From assembly GCA_029641185.1 (NCBI GenBank), contig JAPWGK010000017.1, positions 558,001-622,000 of the forward strand: a stretch of 64,000 nucleotides of DNA. The letters are read 5' to 3'. A model generated the notes under the pieces. That model was given only the letters and a program-made list of their open reading frames with translations. It did not search any database and had not been told where the DNA came from. Shown here one piece after another: positions 11,022 through 23,130 of the stretch. The position numbers and the translations under genes are program-made. The stretch's first letter is position 1. The number at the start of each line of letters is the position of its first letter. Origin of the DNA: Pseudofabraea citricarpa. Taxonomy: Eukaryota; Ascomycota; Leotiomycetes; Helotiales; Dermateaceae.

Positions 11022-11773
11022 TTGCGCCACCACACGTGAGAAGGGAACGGTATTTTCATTTTCATTTACATTTTTCATGATTACCCACGACTACCTATGC
11101 ATGATGAAAGCTTTTGCTGGCCGTCGGAATCGGGATCGGAGTTTGGGTATTAGGGAGAGAAGAGCACTTACAATACAGTTAATCAAATATTATAGCGTCT
11201 TAGAAGGACAAGGAAACATTCAGCATTTCAGTCTTCTTTCTTGGTGTGTGTATGTGTGTGTGTCTTATGAGGCAAATGGACTGATGAATAACTTTCCCTA
11301 CCCAGCTCAGTATCACTACATGCTTTTCGATAAACAACTGCTCTCTGATAATAAGTGATTCTTGATACTTACAAGCATGGCCCATTCGAGGTTCCCATTC
11401 CCTGGAAGTAAATATCCGAAACAAGCTAAGCGACGTGATCATCTACTTACTCGATTACCAACGAACTTCACTTGCATATGCGGTGAACTCTTCTTATATT
11501 ACTCTGTGACACATACGATGCAATGAATCTGAAGTGGGGTTTATTGTTTGGCAAGCAAGTTTTATTGTAGTGAGCCACCATGAGCACAATGGTATCTACT
11601 TAATGCTACCTGTCATGGCCTCCCCTCACACAATATAATTCCGAATAGCAACATCAGTTGCACTATCAGTCCTTCGTGAAGAATCCCCAACCAGAATCCC
11701 CAACCCACCGAGCAAATGCTCAGCGAAATGGAAAAGACCTCTCACCTGAGATTCCACTTTAAATGACAGCATC
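11022..11773. other. Convergent intergenic region with TG-rich tract
   Basis: 752 bp between the stops of ATG22 and the vWA-E2 gene. A TG-rich microsatellite is at 11244-11263. No coding signal found. Confidence 0.5.
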
Positions 11774-14700
11774 TCAAGAATTGATAATCTCCATCTTCCA
11801 TTCGGCTCTGGAGCGCTTAGCAAACTTATCGACCTACAAAAAAAGAAGTAAGTGAGCAGAAGATCCAAGAGATTGCAGGAGAAAGAAGATAGCTTACATA
11901 TTTGAGAATCTCAGCTTGAGCGGCAGGGATATCTGTCCAGAACTTGAGAGCTGCCATCTCATCGATCGCATCGCCGGGCTTTTTTATCGTTAGCAAGAAC
12001 AATCGATGTCTCTTGCATAGGTTTGAAATTTACTTACTTCTGCGGTGGCCAGCAAACCAACAATATCTTGCATAACATCATGGATATGAAAGTTGGGATT
12101 CCAACCCTTGGAAAGAATTCCGTGGCAAATTCGACCATGCTATCTCTTGTTAGTTATTTACTCAAAATTCTTATTTCAATTTTGAAACGGAAACCAGATA
12201 CATGAGACAACATCAGGATTTAAAAATCACACATCGGAATATTTGTGTAACAAATGGTTATTATGCGCATGCAAGGGGGATACCTTACCTTTGTGATATT
12301 TGGATGGAGGATTGGTGTAATAAAACGAACATCGGGCGCCTTCTGTGGGAAGCTGTCGGTAAGATGAACATATATGATGAAGGTGCCATCCTTATATGGT
12401 GAATCTGGTGGGCCATTCATTACCACTTTCCAGAAGGACATATCAGCTTCCTTGACATAGACATCCATAAATCTGTTAGGATTTGCCATCATAAGTTTCA
12501 TCTCGTCAAGATACAATTTTCCGAATGACACACCCGATCTGTCAGAGCGGTAGTTGATGGCCGTTGAATTAGATTGGTTTTGAATGGTGTTATTGTTGAG
12601 GCTGCTTGTTGTATCTAGTGCACGATACGCCATGGGCTCATTGATGCTTGGTGCTCTTGCATTCTCCAGAAGAGAGGTTGAGTTCCTAGCGAAGAAACGA
12701 GAAATATCACTGAGTGAAATGAAGGATCCGTCTTGCAGAGGATGTGGTCGACATGGCGGGAAATCGTACATACTTGTCATGTCTGGTTTCTTAGGTGCCG
12801 ACATCCAATAATCATCAATGGGAATGCGTTCAATTTCTGGTCTTGCTGAAATATCAAGGAACGGCTCCAGCAAGAATGTCTGGAAAAGCAGCTGGCGCGA
12901 TGAAGGGCAGAATGCATATCCACCGGTATGCTTTGCGATTCTGAATAAGTCCTCAGTGCGGTGAGTACCAATAACTAGTGCATCAAGTACTATTTCGGCA
13001 TCGTATAGTTTTTGGCAAACATCAGCCGGTGAACGCTTTGAGTCGTTATCCTCTCCGTCTGTTAAGACTATGATACGTAACTTTGTTGCCGGATGCTTCG
13101 ACTTGTGAGCTTTGAGTAGAGTTTCGGCTCTCATCAAGGCGTCCCAAAGTGCAGTACTGCCCTGTGACATAGCAAGTTCTAACTCGCCTTTGAAAAGGTT
13201 ACCAACTGTGGAGAGAGGAGCTCGCATTCGAACCTGCTCTCTCGATGCAAATGTAACCAGACCGATATGCACATTGCTATTGCCAATCCTAGCAACAACG
13301 TTTCGAAAAACCTGCTTGGCCTCGTCTATTCTGCAAAATGTATTCTCGCTTCCATCACCAATCCAATTTTCACCCAAAGGTGAATCCATGCTGTAGCTCA
13401 GGTCAAAACATATTACGATTGCCTCGTTTGGAGATTCGCCGTCAATCTTAACCTGACGTGCCAAAGCCCAGTCGTCGATAACCCATGTACCATCAGTCTT
13501 TCGTCGTGTGATAGTTGGCTCTAGTGCAGTCATGATCTCGTTGCCAGGATCTGTGTTGGTTGTACGAGTTCCTTCAATGTAATTCTCAATAGAGTGTCGA
13601 GTACCTGCGCATGGCACGTCTTCGATGTTGTACAATGAGACGTATCCACCCTTTGACATAGTGATAACGGTGGAAGTCTTGCCATGAAGTTCCTGTGGCG
13701 AGAACATCTGAAAATGCTCGCAGTTATTGGTTTCCATCAAAAGTTGACCGAAATCTGCGGGGCCTATAACTTGTTAGTGTACTAACTTCAAAAAATCCAA
13801 GTTACGGCTTTTTAATGGCCTCAAGACAGGCATGCTTGTGGCTGACATTGCCAAGTATCGCGTATAGAACTCGGCAGGTGAAAATTAAAAGGCAAGGAAA
13901 ATTGAGATTGTACTTACTGAGAAGCATTCTGTGGTTTTGTTCAAGTGGTTTATCAACAGAATCCCGGAAGTCAATATAGTAATTAGTTACTGCATCGTAT
14001 CGACCCCAGAAAGCCCTAGCCAGTAACGAAAGGTCCTCTTGGCATGTTGCATTGGTACAAACCATAACTCTATGTGTCGTCGCAGGATTAGTACCCGCCT
14101 TTAGCTGAATTGTAAGAGCACTACTGGGTGTTGAAGAATCATCTTCTGGGGATTTTGGAATCTCATCGTCAAATTCTGTTGTAGCGCTGTCCTTGAGGTA
14201 TTCATGGTTGTCCGGGGCAGAAGTTTCTGTAGAAGCTTGGGTGGCCAGATTAAATATCTCAAGCTCTATAATTTCGTTTCTATCTCCTTGTTGAAGAAAC
14301 TTGGTCTCTGCTCCATTATCCAAGCATTCTAGTTGGACTCGTCGAACTAAAGCAGTGCTTGCAATGTCTGGTTCATTCAAAGCTCGTCGATAGATTGAGT
14401 AGAGCCATGAGAATATCTGCCTAGAACCCTCGAGACCCGAGGACGCAGAGCCTTGAACAAGGTTGCTTGGAACCATTCTCAGAGCCAGCTCATGAAAGCA
14501 TGTAGCCATAACAACTACTGATTCCGATACAAGATTGTTCTGGGTCGCAAGGACATGGAAGGCTTCTAGGACAGGTGGGAAATGTGTGAGATTGAATAGT
14601 GCTTTGAGTAGGCGACGCAGAACGATGGGGTCGCTATGAGCCTTTGACATGAGCATCTTCAGGCATGTAATAAAAGTTGCAACTCCACGGTCTGAGGGCT

Positions 14701-15510
14701 CAAAACACCAAGGGCTCTGGAGCTTGCTTGTTTCATAATTCCGATATATAGGAACTAGAAATAAGTTGAGTGGCTGCTTGGAGGTTCCTACACAACCATA
14801 ATCTTTGAGAGTTGCAGTGTTGGTGTAATCAGTTGGCAACTCGCATGGTGTCAAATAAACGCGGAAGCGGATTTTCGATCTTAACAACATGTCTTTTCCA
14901 TAGATCCGGTCAAATGCAATGGCTTCCAGAGCATGAACTGTGATATCATTGTTGATGGGAGTCGTCTCAACAGGAATTGCAGACAGTGAAGAGTGCTCCA
15001 GGGCTCGGCCAGCAGTAATCCAACGAACATAGATTAACTTGTTTGAAACACCATCTTTGGCAGTCTTGAGCACAGAAAAGTTAGTTGTGTTTGAATAAGT
15101 ACAGGAGGATGCTTACTGGTAGAACCCCGACATGCATGGTAGTTTGCTTGTCCTCTGAATCAATGACATCCTCTATGGCATCTTCACCGAAAGCGATGGG
15201 ACCATTTCCGTCACCAAGTCGCAAGAGAAGTTCTGTCTTGGGCAGAACAATTCCCATAGAGGAAATGCGGCGTACAGCCTCAGCCAATAACTCCTTGATG
15301 GTAGTGGAAGGAGAAGTAGGAATCACTACCTTGGTAGAGTGTTCGAAGAGATCATTGCCGAAGACTACGACAATTCGTGGTTTTTGAAGGTTACCTATGA
15401 CTGACCTGTGAAGATTTGCAGTTAGCGATCTAAAGGGAGGCAGGCTTTCAGTTGTTCGTAAATACTGACCAACTATCAGAGGTCGCATTACTCCCTCTGC
15501 GCTTCGACAT
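11774..15510 (-). CDS. Multidomain protein: N-terminal ubiquitin-like-looking region, vWA domain, C-terminal E2 (UBC) domain
   Basis: Seven exons read on the minus strand: 15510-15470, 15405-15117, 15064-13918, 13763-12289, 12139-12038, 11978-11898, 11833-11774; frames join cleanly to 1064 aa. Residues ~20-110 look like a beta-grasp fold (RIVVVFGND, STKVVIP, helix TIKELLAEAVRRI, TELLLRLG, TTMHVGVL). Residues ~110-490 match no family I recognise and include a disordered acidic patch (~400-440). A vWA domain spans ~605-790 with MIDAS DLSYSMDS and TDGEDND. After a linker, an E2 fold (~908-1064) carries WKVVMNGPPDSPYKDG, the HPN motif and HGRICHGIL with Cys989 in the catalytic position. E2 enzymes transfer ubiquitin or related modifiers; here the vWA may recruit a metal-dependent partner (inference). 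No RING/U-box seen. Confidence 0.88.
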
Positions 15511-16093
15511 GATGCCGATGCAGATGATGGCAGCTGAATGCGCAATCTCTTAATGTGATGGGGCGCTATGTGGAATGGAAGTGGTTTGAGAAGTAGAGTA
15601 TGAATAGGCAGGAAGAAATTCTGTACGCGATATTGCTAGTTAAGCGAAACTAGTTGAGGTGAAGTGAGAAACGCGTCAAACATAGGGAACATGCGCCTTT
15701 CTGGAAGGTACGAGCTTCACCTTGCACGTGAACACTCTGGAAATTCTTTATACATTGGATCACATAACATCTTAAACCACTTGCCATACTAGATAATAGA
15801 ACTAGAACAAACATCCTTGTGTGATGTCGCAAATCGCTTTCCTAAATTTCTCAGTCTATCACATCAAAAATGTAACTAGCCCTTGGAAGCCTACTTGACT
15901 CTGAGCGGCTTAGTTTTCTAAGGCAAAGGAATTAACTGCACAAGCATTTAAAACACTGAGTAGGTTGCGCAACTACATCCTTCAAAGAACACTACGTGAA
16001 CTTCAGAGAAGAGATTCAATTATGCTGTGGAGGTTCGTTGTAACTTTGGTTGACTAACAACATGAACGGAATAAAGGTTTCATAACCAGTCTT
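15511..16093. other. Intergenic region upstream of vWA-E2 gene, 3' of dehydrogenase
   Basis: 583 bp holding the promoter of the vWA-E2 gene and the 3' flank of the next minus-strand gene. No gene seen. Confidence 0.5.
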
Positions 16094-17185
16094 TTACTCA
16101 AGAACTGATATCACGCCAGGTTTTATCTTCTCCAGTTTTGTGACCAGTTCGCCCCAGAACTTCGTTTGCGCGTTTTGGCCCTCCTCGCTCGTAACAAATG
16201 GCGCTGTTGTGTTTCTGTGTTTGGTTAGTACTGTCATAGCAGACAAACAAGGAGAAAAACTTACTTGTTTACATCACAGTCGCTCATGTAACACCCATGT
16301 GATCCAGTGCCGACAGTAGCTGCATGCACGAGAGTACGGCTGCCTTGCTCAGCTGTCCTTGCAATCAGAGCCTTCGCAATGGTCATCTGAATGTAGTAAA
16401 GGCCTTTCGCATCGCGTGCCAGTTCGGTTTTACAGAGGCCAGGGTTCAACATATTAATGACAACCCGTGAGTTTTCCTTTGTCCTCTTGGAAACAATCTC
16501 TCGGAAGGCAAAAAGTTGTAAAAGTTTAGTGGCTTGATAACTATTCAAACATATTAGCCTCTACTTATTTTCTAACCTCAATTAAGAACGACTGCTCCAC
16601 TTACCGCTCCATCATATTAGCTGTGTCCGGATTATTCAGAGTATCCAATATGTTAGGCGTTGATCGTTCAGGTAGTTGAGTCCATGAATGAATATCGGAG
16701 CCAACAATGGTCAAAGTCGGAGATATTCCCCACTTCCCAGCACTAGCTTCCATGATTGGAAGGAGGAGAAGCACAAGCAGAAAGGTGCCAATAACGTTGA
16801 CGGCAATTGACTGCTCATTTTCACCATCTTCCGCAAGTTCGAAGTCTCTCGTAGCGATACTCGCATTCGCAATAACAGCATCTACTCGAGGAAGTTTCGA
16901 GATTCGGGAGACAAAGGCGACGACAGATGGATATGAGCCCAAATCGATTTCCCAAACCTCCATTGCATCAGGTCGTTTATTTGTTGATTCGATATCCAAC
17001 TTTGCCGCCTCTCCTCGAGCTATGGAGCGAACGGCAAGAATGACCTTCGCAGCATTAAGGCGCACAAAATGCCGCACGGCTTCCTTTCCAAGTCCGACAT
17101 TGGCACCGACGACAATGATGGTTTTCCCTGTACAATCAGTATCAGGGTAGGGGAGTCTTTTGAATTGAGAGTAAAGTACGTCCAT
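16094..17185 (-). CDS. Short-chain dehydrogenase/reductase (retinol-dehydrogenase-like)
   Basis: Three exons: 17185-16605, 16540-16265, 16214-16094; 325 aa. It has the classical NAD(P) motif TIIVVGANVGLGKEA (Gly27, Gly31, Gly33), the adenine-pocket Asp in EIDLGSY (Asp81), NAS at 107-109 where most relatives have NAG, a serine stretch IVGSDIHSW, and the catalytic Tyr195-x3-Lys199 (YQATK), formed just after the first intron. NPGLCKTEL is the usual PG motif after the active site. Arg53 after the second strand (AVRS) suggests NADPH preference. The substrate cannot be predicted. The gene is head-to-head with a Zn2Cys6 regulator, a common arrangement for a locally controlled enzyme, which is inference here. 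Confidence 0.9.
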
Positions 17186-17807
17186 TTTGTATGATCTTGG
17201 GCGAGAAAGGGGAAGTTGAATAAATTCCGATAGCTACCTTCTGGTTGCTTAACTGGCTATTTATCTCATTCGATATGAGAAAGTGAAGGAACGAGGAAAT
17301 TCAAGGCAGCAGGACTCCCAAGCCAAGTCGTTATTGTCCATTGGAGATAGCATTCTTTAAAGTCCGGGCTACAGTAAACCAAGGGATGTCGTTGTCGTTA
17401 CACAGGAGAGGGGAGGGGGCCGGCATAAAGATATCCCGCAAACTCGCTACTCGCTTCACATGTTAGTGGCATTGGTTGAATTTACTTCATAACAAGCCTA
17501 ATAAGTCTACGTTGGTTTGAAAGATACTCAGCAATATACAGTACTCAATATCCAAAAGGTACGAGCCTATTCAAAATCATTTGGTCAATTCGGGCCATTT
17601 TGGTGCGGCAAAAGCATTGATGTGCTAACGCCTTGGCGATATCCCATCCTAGCCGAAATCCGCACGCGTGGCTCTGCTGGCTGAATCATGCCCGGCGATA
17701 CAACATGTCCACGGATATAACATTCATGGCCTGCGGTGGCGGAACACTTGACTGCTACCACACAACTTTTCGTGTCTTCTTCCCATCCTGAAGCTCACAC
17801 ACACAGA
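17186..17807. promoter_or_regulatory. Divergent promoter, dehydrogenase / Zn2Cys6 regulator
   Basis: 622 bp between two opposite start codons. CGG/CCG triplets that could serve as half-sites for a zinc-cluster protein occur (for example AGTCCGGGCT near 17361 and ATGTCCACGG near 17704), but no clear inverted pair stands out. Confidence 0.35.
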
Positions 17808-20331
17808 ATGTCCGCGGCCGTATCCTCCACAAATGGTCAGCAGCGCATCAGGAAGGCTCGTGTACCATTGTCATGTGATCCATGTCGAAGCAGAAAGTGA
17901 GTTGTCGTCATTGAGCGAGTTGGGAGCTGGACTTATGTGGTTACAGATTGAAATGTAATAGAGAGAAGCCCTGTCAAAATTGCCTGGTTCGCCAGGAACC
18001 TACCAAATGTCACTACAAAAACTCCAATCCAGTCCCTTCAGCGAGCCGTCACGTCAACAGGGATGCAATGCAAGAACGACTCAATCGTTTGGAAAGTTTG
18101 GTCACTGATCTGGTATCCCAAACGTCTGGCCCAGATGTTCAGCCTGCTCCTAATGGTGCTATATCAGTTGCATCGTCATTTCCTGGTGACGGTGAAGCAA
18201 ACCAGGCAAATGGGATAGATAAGAACCCTTTAGATGATTTGCACAATGGTATTGGTCAGATGAATGTGGGGACCAAACAGACTTTCTACCGGGGAGCATC
18301 ACATTGGGGTGATGTTCTTCAAGAGGTATAAAAATACCATCTCATCCTTCTTTCGTTATCTTTCCTTGTACTGGCTATCCGAGCTTGGCTAATTTCTTTT
18401 CACAGGTGAACGAGTTGAAAAACGCGTGGAGTCAAGTTCAAGACGAAGAGGAAGAATCGCACACACAGGTATCTATCCTTGAGACCGAGGTCGTAGATGG
18501 ACCTAGTCTTCTTAGCGGGCTGGTCCAACCAGTCGACATCGCCGAGCTGTTAGACACAGTACCACCAAAGCCCGCAGTGGATAAAATGATCGCAAAGTTC
18601 TTCGATGATGAGGACCGAATAGTGCCTGTTCTTCGTGAGTACCCAGTCCAACATTTACACCGAAATATGCATTAATCATTGTAGATATTTTGCATGAGCC
18701 AACCTTCATGAAAGAGGTTTGCATATCATACCTAGGTATTGACCAAACAAATTCGGCTGACGTACTTGAATTAGTATGCCCAACATTGGGCGAACCCTGG
18801 AGGCACAAATTTGATGTGGCTTGGACTCTTGTTCGCTATCATGAATTTGACAATGCTTGGATATCATTCATTTGATAAAGAGCCACCAGAATATGAAGGA
18901 ATGGCGGAGTCACTAGCAGAGGTGTATCGCATTCGGACCGCTCAATGTCTAATGATGGCTGACATCACGAAATGTGCACCTCACACCATAGAAACACTGG
19001 TTTACAATTGCCTTGCAGAGAGTTCACGGAGAAACGGAAACGAGAAAGGCGTTTGGATGATGGTCGGTGTTCTTACTCGATCAGCGATCCAGATGGGATA
19101 TCATAGGTCTTTTTTCCTTTCCCTATTCGTCCCAATCAATCACATACTAATTCAAGACACAGGGATTCTGCCATGTACCCCGAACTATCTGTTTTCCAGG
19201 GAGAGATGCGTCGACGAGTATGGTCTTTCATCATGGAGATGGATTCTCTTACGTCGTTTGTGGTTGGTCTTCCAAGCATGATCAAGAGTTTTGACAGTGA
19301 TACAGCTGAGCCTTTAAATGTCCACGACTGGGAGTTGAGTGAGAATATGCTGGAATTACCTCAATCAAGACCTCTCGAGCAGATTACCCCGGTGGGTTAT
19401 CTTGTATGCAAGTCTCGCTTGCTCAGAGCAGTAGGCGGAGTGGTAGACTTCATCAATAGTTTACAAATCGACACGTACGACAATACTGTTGTAACCCTCG
19501 ATGATAGCCTATCTAAAGCTCGTCTTGCAATGCCGGCTTACCTGACAATGCCGACTTTGAACGAGGCAGTGAAAGACACCACAGCCATCTGTTCAGGCCG
19601 CATCAAGCTAGAGTTCTATTACCACCAAGGAGTGTGTGTGCTTCATCGGAAGTTCCTTGCAAGTGGCAGAACCAATGATCAACATGCTTTATCGTACAAG
19701 CGCTGTCTCGAATCCAGTAAAGCTTTGCTATCAATACAACAGTTTCTCTACGAAGAAGCAAGCATCAGAGGGTCTTTTAGGGCTCCAAAGTGGTATCGCA
19801 TATCATTTGCAAGCCCGGATTTTATTCTTGCTACGACCATCGCCTTCCTTGAACTTCAATATCGAAAAGAAAAGCACACTTCCAGCAGTGTCAGCTCTTG
19901 GATCATGGATGACGAAGAGCTCGGTCTTCTACAAGCGCTGAAGAATGTCTGTCTTGTATGGGACAGAGCAAGAGAGTTTTCGAGAGATGCAACCAAGTTT
20001 CATCGAGTCTTGATTCGAATGCTGAATAGCCTGGACACTAGCTCAAACTCTGAATTGTTGCATGATCCCAAGCAGAGCAATTTCTTCTCCCAAACTCCTT
20101 CGTCGATGATTGACACCACTATTTCGACCGACTCGAGTGATGGAGTGGGATTACTAGATACCAATATGAACATTGACTGGGTATGTATTTCCACAAAGCT
20201 ATGGTAGTTCAGTTCTCTGAACTTGCTGACTATAATAGGCTGCATGGGATGCATTTGTTGAGGGGTCAAGCATCAACAATGGTTATATGTCTACGCCCTT
20301 TAACGAATGGGATCTGATTCCTAACATATAA
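17808..20331 (+). CDS. Zn2Cys6 fungal-specific transcription factor
   Basis: Seven exons: 17808-17896, 17947-18325, 18406-18634, 18685-18716, 18775-19106, 19163-20180, 20239-20331; 723 aa. The zinc cluster sits at residues 23-51 with Cys23, 26, 33, 39, 42 and 51 (C-x2-C-x6-C-x5-C-x2-C-x8-C). Intron 1 splits it inside the basic SRKLKC stretch, an intron site common in this family. A short coiled-coil linker follows (MQERLNRLESLVTDLV). The fungal regulatory domain starts around 240 (HILHEPTF, YAQHWANPGGTNLMWLGLLFAIM, CLMMADITK, LVYNCLAESSRR, GVLTRSAIQMGYHRDS, EMRRRVWSFIMEMDSLTSF-type motifs). It should bind CGG-containing sites in the nucleus. Target genes are unknown; the neighbouring dehydrogenase is a candidate. 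Confidence 0.92.
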
Positions 20332-21287
20332 GTATTTGAGAGTACAGCTTCAAGTGGAGTTCGCCTCCAAATGTGGGAAGGGGCGTTCTTTGGGTGTTAT
20401 TAACGCTTTTATGATCTTACGAATGGTGTAATTGGAACGTTTCATCAGAATGTATTATCCTACTTTGACGGTAGTGAAATCGCCTATCTCTGCAATAGTA
20501 CAGCATCTATGGTCCTGGTCAGGCATAGTCTCTCTCTTTTCCGGCTCGAGTGGCCGGAAACCGACGCGTGAAATGAGGGGCGAATGCATAGGTGACCTGC
20601 AGATCGACAGGGACAAATCTGCCGACCCATCGCTAAGCATGGATAACGGCAACACAATCTATCTTTCCGGAAACACTATATCGCAATTGCCGCAAGCATT
20701 GAAGAAAACACATCTCTAGAATATTTTGAAGTCTCGATTTGGGAGTGTTGAATCTTCGCATAGGCACGTTCCAAAAAACTCACTTGTGCTTTACACCAGC
20801 TGTTGAGTGAAAGTTAGTAGCTTTCAAGGTTCTATTGCAACACACTTGAGCATTCAACTCTGAATTTCCTATCCATCCTTCAACCGAATGAATTTAGTGT
20901 CCTTTTGAATTGTTCCCCAGATCTCTCTTCTATTCCCGCCTCGGCTGTTACCGTCCGACAGGGTAAATTGGTCTCGGCATCGAGACACGTGCTTTCCACA
21001 AATTAAAAAAACCCCTCCGCACCTGATAATCTAAGAAGATTAAAAGCAGTACCCCTCAGGTCGTCCAGGGGATTTCTTCGGTGGAAGGGAAGGCTACGAG
21101 TGAAAACGGACGATGCGAGCTTGGTCTTTTGCCTGAAGGCACGCCAAGGGGAGTTGCAGAGGCAACTAGTTCTTTTTGTCTGCTCATGATACATTCTCCA
21201 TGCGGCCCGAGTATAAATGAAGAGAGCCTGCCAGCTTTTGAAGGAGGAAGAAGTAGCGAGGCCTATTCGAAACTGCCCACCGCAAAC
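20332..21287. other. Intergenic region / promoter of the CE1 esterase
   Basis: 956 bp between two plus-strand genes. It contains a short inverted sequence CCGGCTCGAGTGGCCGG near 20540 and a TATA box near the 3' end (own entry). Open frames at 20432-20719 and on the minus strand have no recognisable domain. Confidence 0.45.
21212..21217 (+). promoter_or_regulatory. TATA box of the CE1 esterase gene
   Basis: TATAAA 71 bp before the ATG at 21288, a distance usual for strongly induced fungal secreted-enzyme genes with short leaders. Confidence 0.55.
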
Positions 21288-22653
21288 ATGTTGACTTCCA
21301 GCATCACTCGGGGCCTGCTGGGCCTGCTCGCAACAGCAAGCAGCGTCCTGGGAGCCACCTTCCAGCAAGTAACCAGCTTCGGCACCAACCCAACCGGAGC
21401 ACAGATGTACATCTACGTGCCGGACAACCTGGCCACGAACCCAGCCATCATCGTCGCGATCCATTACTGCAGCGGCACGGCACAAGCCTACTACAGCGGC
21501 ACGCAGTACGCACGCCTGGCCGAGCAATACGGCTACATAGTCATCTACCCGGACGCGCCAGCCAGCGACGGGTGCTGGGACGTGCACTCGACCGAGACGC
21601 TGACGCACAACGCCGGCGGCGACTCGTTGGCGATCGCTTCCATGGTGCGCTATACCATCTCGCAGTACTCGGCCGACGCGAGCCGCGTCTTCATGACGGG
21701 CACGTCGTCGGGCGCCATGATGACCAACGTCCTCGCCGGCGCCTACCCGGACATGTTCGCTGCGGGCGCCGCCTTCGCCGGCGTGCCGTATGGATGCTTC
21801 GCTGGCGCTGGCACTTGGAGCTCGGCTTGCTCGACTGGCCAGCTCGTCAAGACGGCGCAGGAGTGGGGAGACCAGGCACGCTCTGGCTACCCTGGCTATA
21901 CGGGGACGAGACCCAGGCTGCAGCTGTGGCATGGAACGGCCGATACGACCTTGTCGTACAACGAGTTCCTCGAGGCTCTCAAGCAATGTACGTCTTGCTC
22001 TGTTCTGTTGTGCTGTTCTGTTTTGCCTTCTCAGCTAGCTTGTAAGCGACGCCACTAACTCACTGCAAAACAGGGTCCAACGTCTTCGGCATCTCCTTCA
22101 CCCGCAACAATACAAATACCCCCATCTCAGGCTATACGCAGATCGTCTACGGCGACGGCACCCAGCTCGTCGGCTACAGTGCCGCGGGCGTGAGCCACAA
22201 CATTCCCGTGCGCGAGACGGACGTGCTCGCTTGGTTTGGCATCAGTGCTCCATTCCCACCAGGCGGCGGTAGCGGCACGACAACAACGGTCCCGACGACT
22301 ATCACGACGAGGACTTCGACTACCTCGACCACGGCGGCTCCGACAACCACGACGACTGCTGCTCCCGGTGGCACCATCGCCAAGTATGGACAGTGGTAAG
22401 TGCTTCCTTCTTTTTCCTCGCCCTGTTTATTCCTCGACGCCATCTTGCGGGATGGGAGCAAGACTAATGGGGAATGGAAATAGTGGCGGTCAAGGCTGGA
22501 CCGGCTCTGGAACGTGCGTGTCAGGAACGACGTGCCAGTACTCCAACGCGTGGTATTCTCAAGTATGTATCTCCCATATCTCTCTCTCTACCCATCCCCG
22601 CAAATGAGAGAAAGCATCCGTCGCTAATCTATGGAATTGATCAGTGTCTATAA
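21288..22653 (+). CDS. Secreted carbohydrate esterase family 1 (acetylxylan/feruloyl esterase type) with C-terminal CBM1
   Basis: Four exons: 21288-21987, 22074-22395, 22484-22562, 22645-22653; 369 aa. Signal peptide ~1-23 (hydrophobic GLLGLLATASSVLGA). The catalytic domain (~24-300) is an alpha/beta hydrolase of the PHB-depolymerase-like CE1 type: VAIHYCSGTA, YPDAPASDGCWDV, nucleophile Ser140 in GTSSG, Asp219 in LWHGTADTT, and a late His in GVSHNIPV. A Thr/Ser/Pro-rich linker (~305-335) leads to a complete cellulose-binding CBM1 (YGQCGGQGWTGSGTC ... QYSNAWYSQCL). It should remove acetyl or feruloyl groups from xylan outside the cell. Codon use is unusually GC-rich, as in highly expressed genes. 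Which ester it prefers cannot be told from sequence alone. Confidence 0.92.
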
Positions 22654-23130
22654 TTATGTGGGGAAAAGAACCGCGCCATTTCTTCTTTCAAGTATATAGT
22701 CTATAGGAATCCACTGTACATGATGTTGGTGTTGATGTTTGGATAGAGACGTGAAGGGATGGGACATTTAGCGAGGAGAGTCTAAGGAAAATATCCGAGC
22801 ATGTTCGTCACCTGGTACGAGTTTTCTCGACGGGCTTCCAATGGCACCAAGGTTTTATTTGCATACCTACTAAGGTAGCTAGCTGTTTGACTAGTTGCTA
22901 ATGATCAAGATTGATGTTATAATGTAAAGCTTCTATTCAATGTCTTTCGCCAAACTCTTCCGATGACCCCTTTCTTAAGCGAAGCTAAATCCCATATCAT
23001 TCATCACATCATATCACCAAGAAGATCCATGTAAAACCCCAGCTGGCATATAAAACCTCATCCGATCAAAATATACTATTTCATTATGCATTAAATTAAG
23101 CTATTAACCCCGCGCTAAAAAGAGATCACA
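22654..23130. other. Convergent intergenic region
   Basis: 477 bp between the stops of the esterase and the large membrane protein; AT-rich, nothing coding seen. Confidence 0.5.

Noticed and set aside
21003..21986. Minus-strand 327-codon open frame antisense to the CE1 esterase
   Set aside because: GC-rich codons of the esterase keep the reverse frame open; the translation is Arg/Ala-rich without domains.
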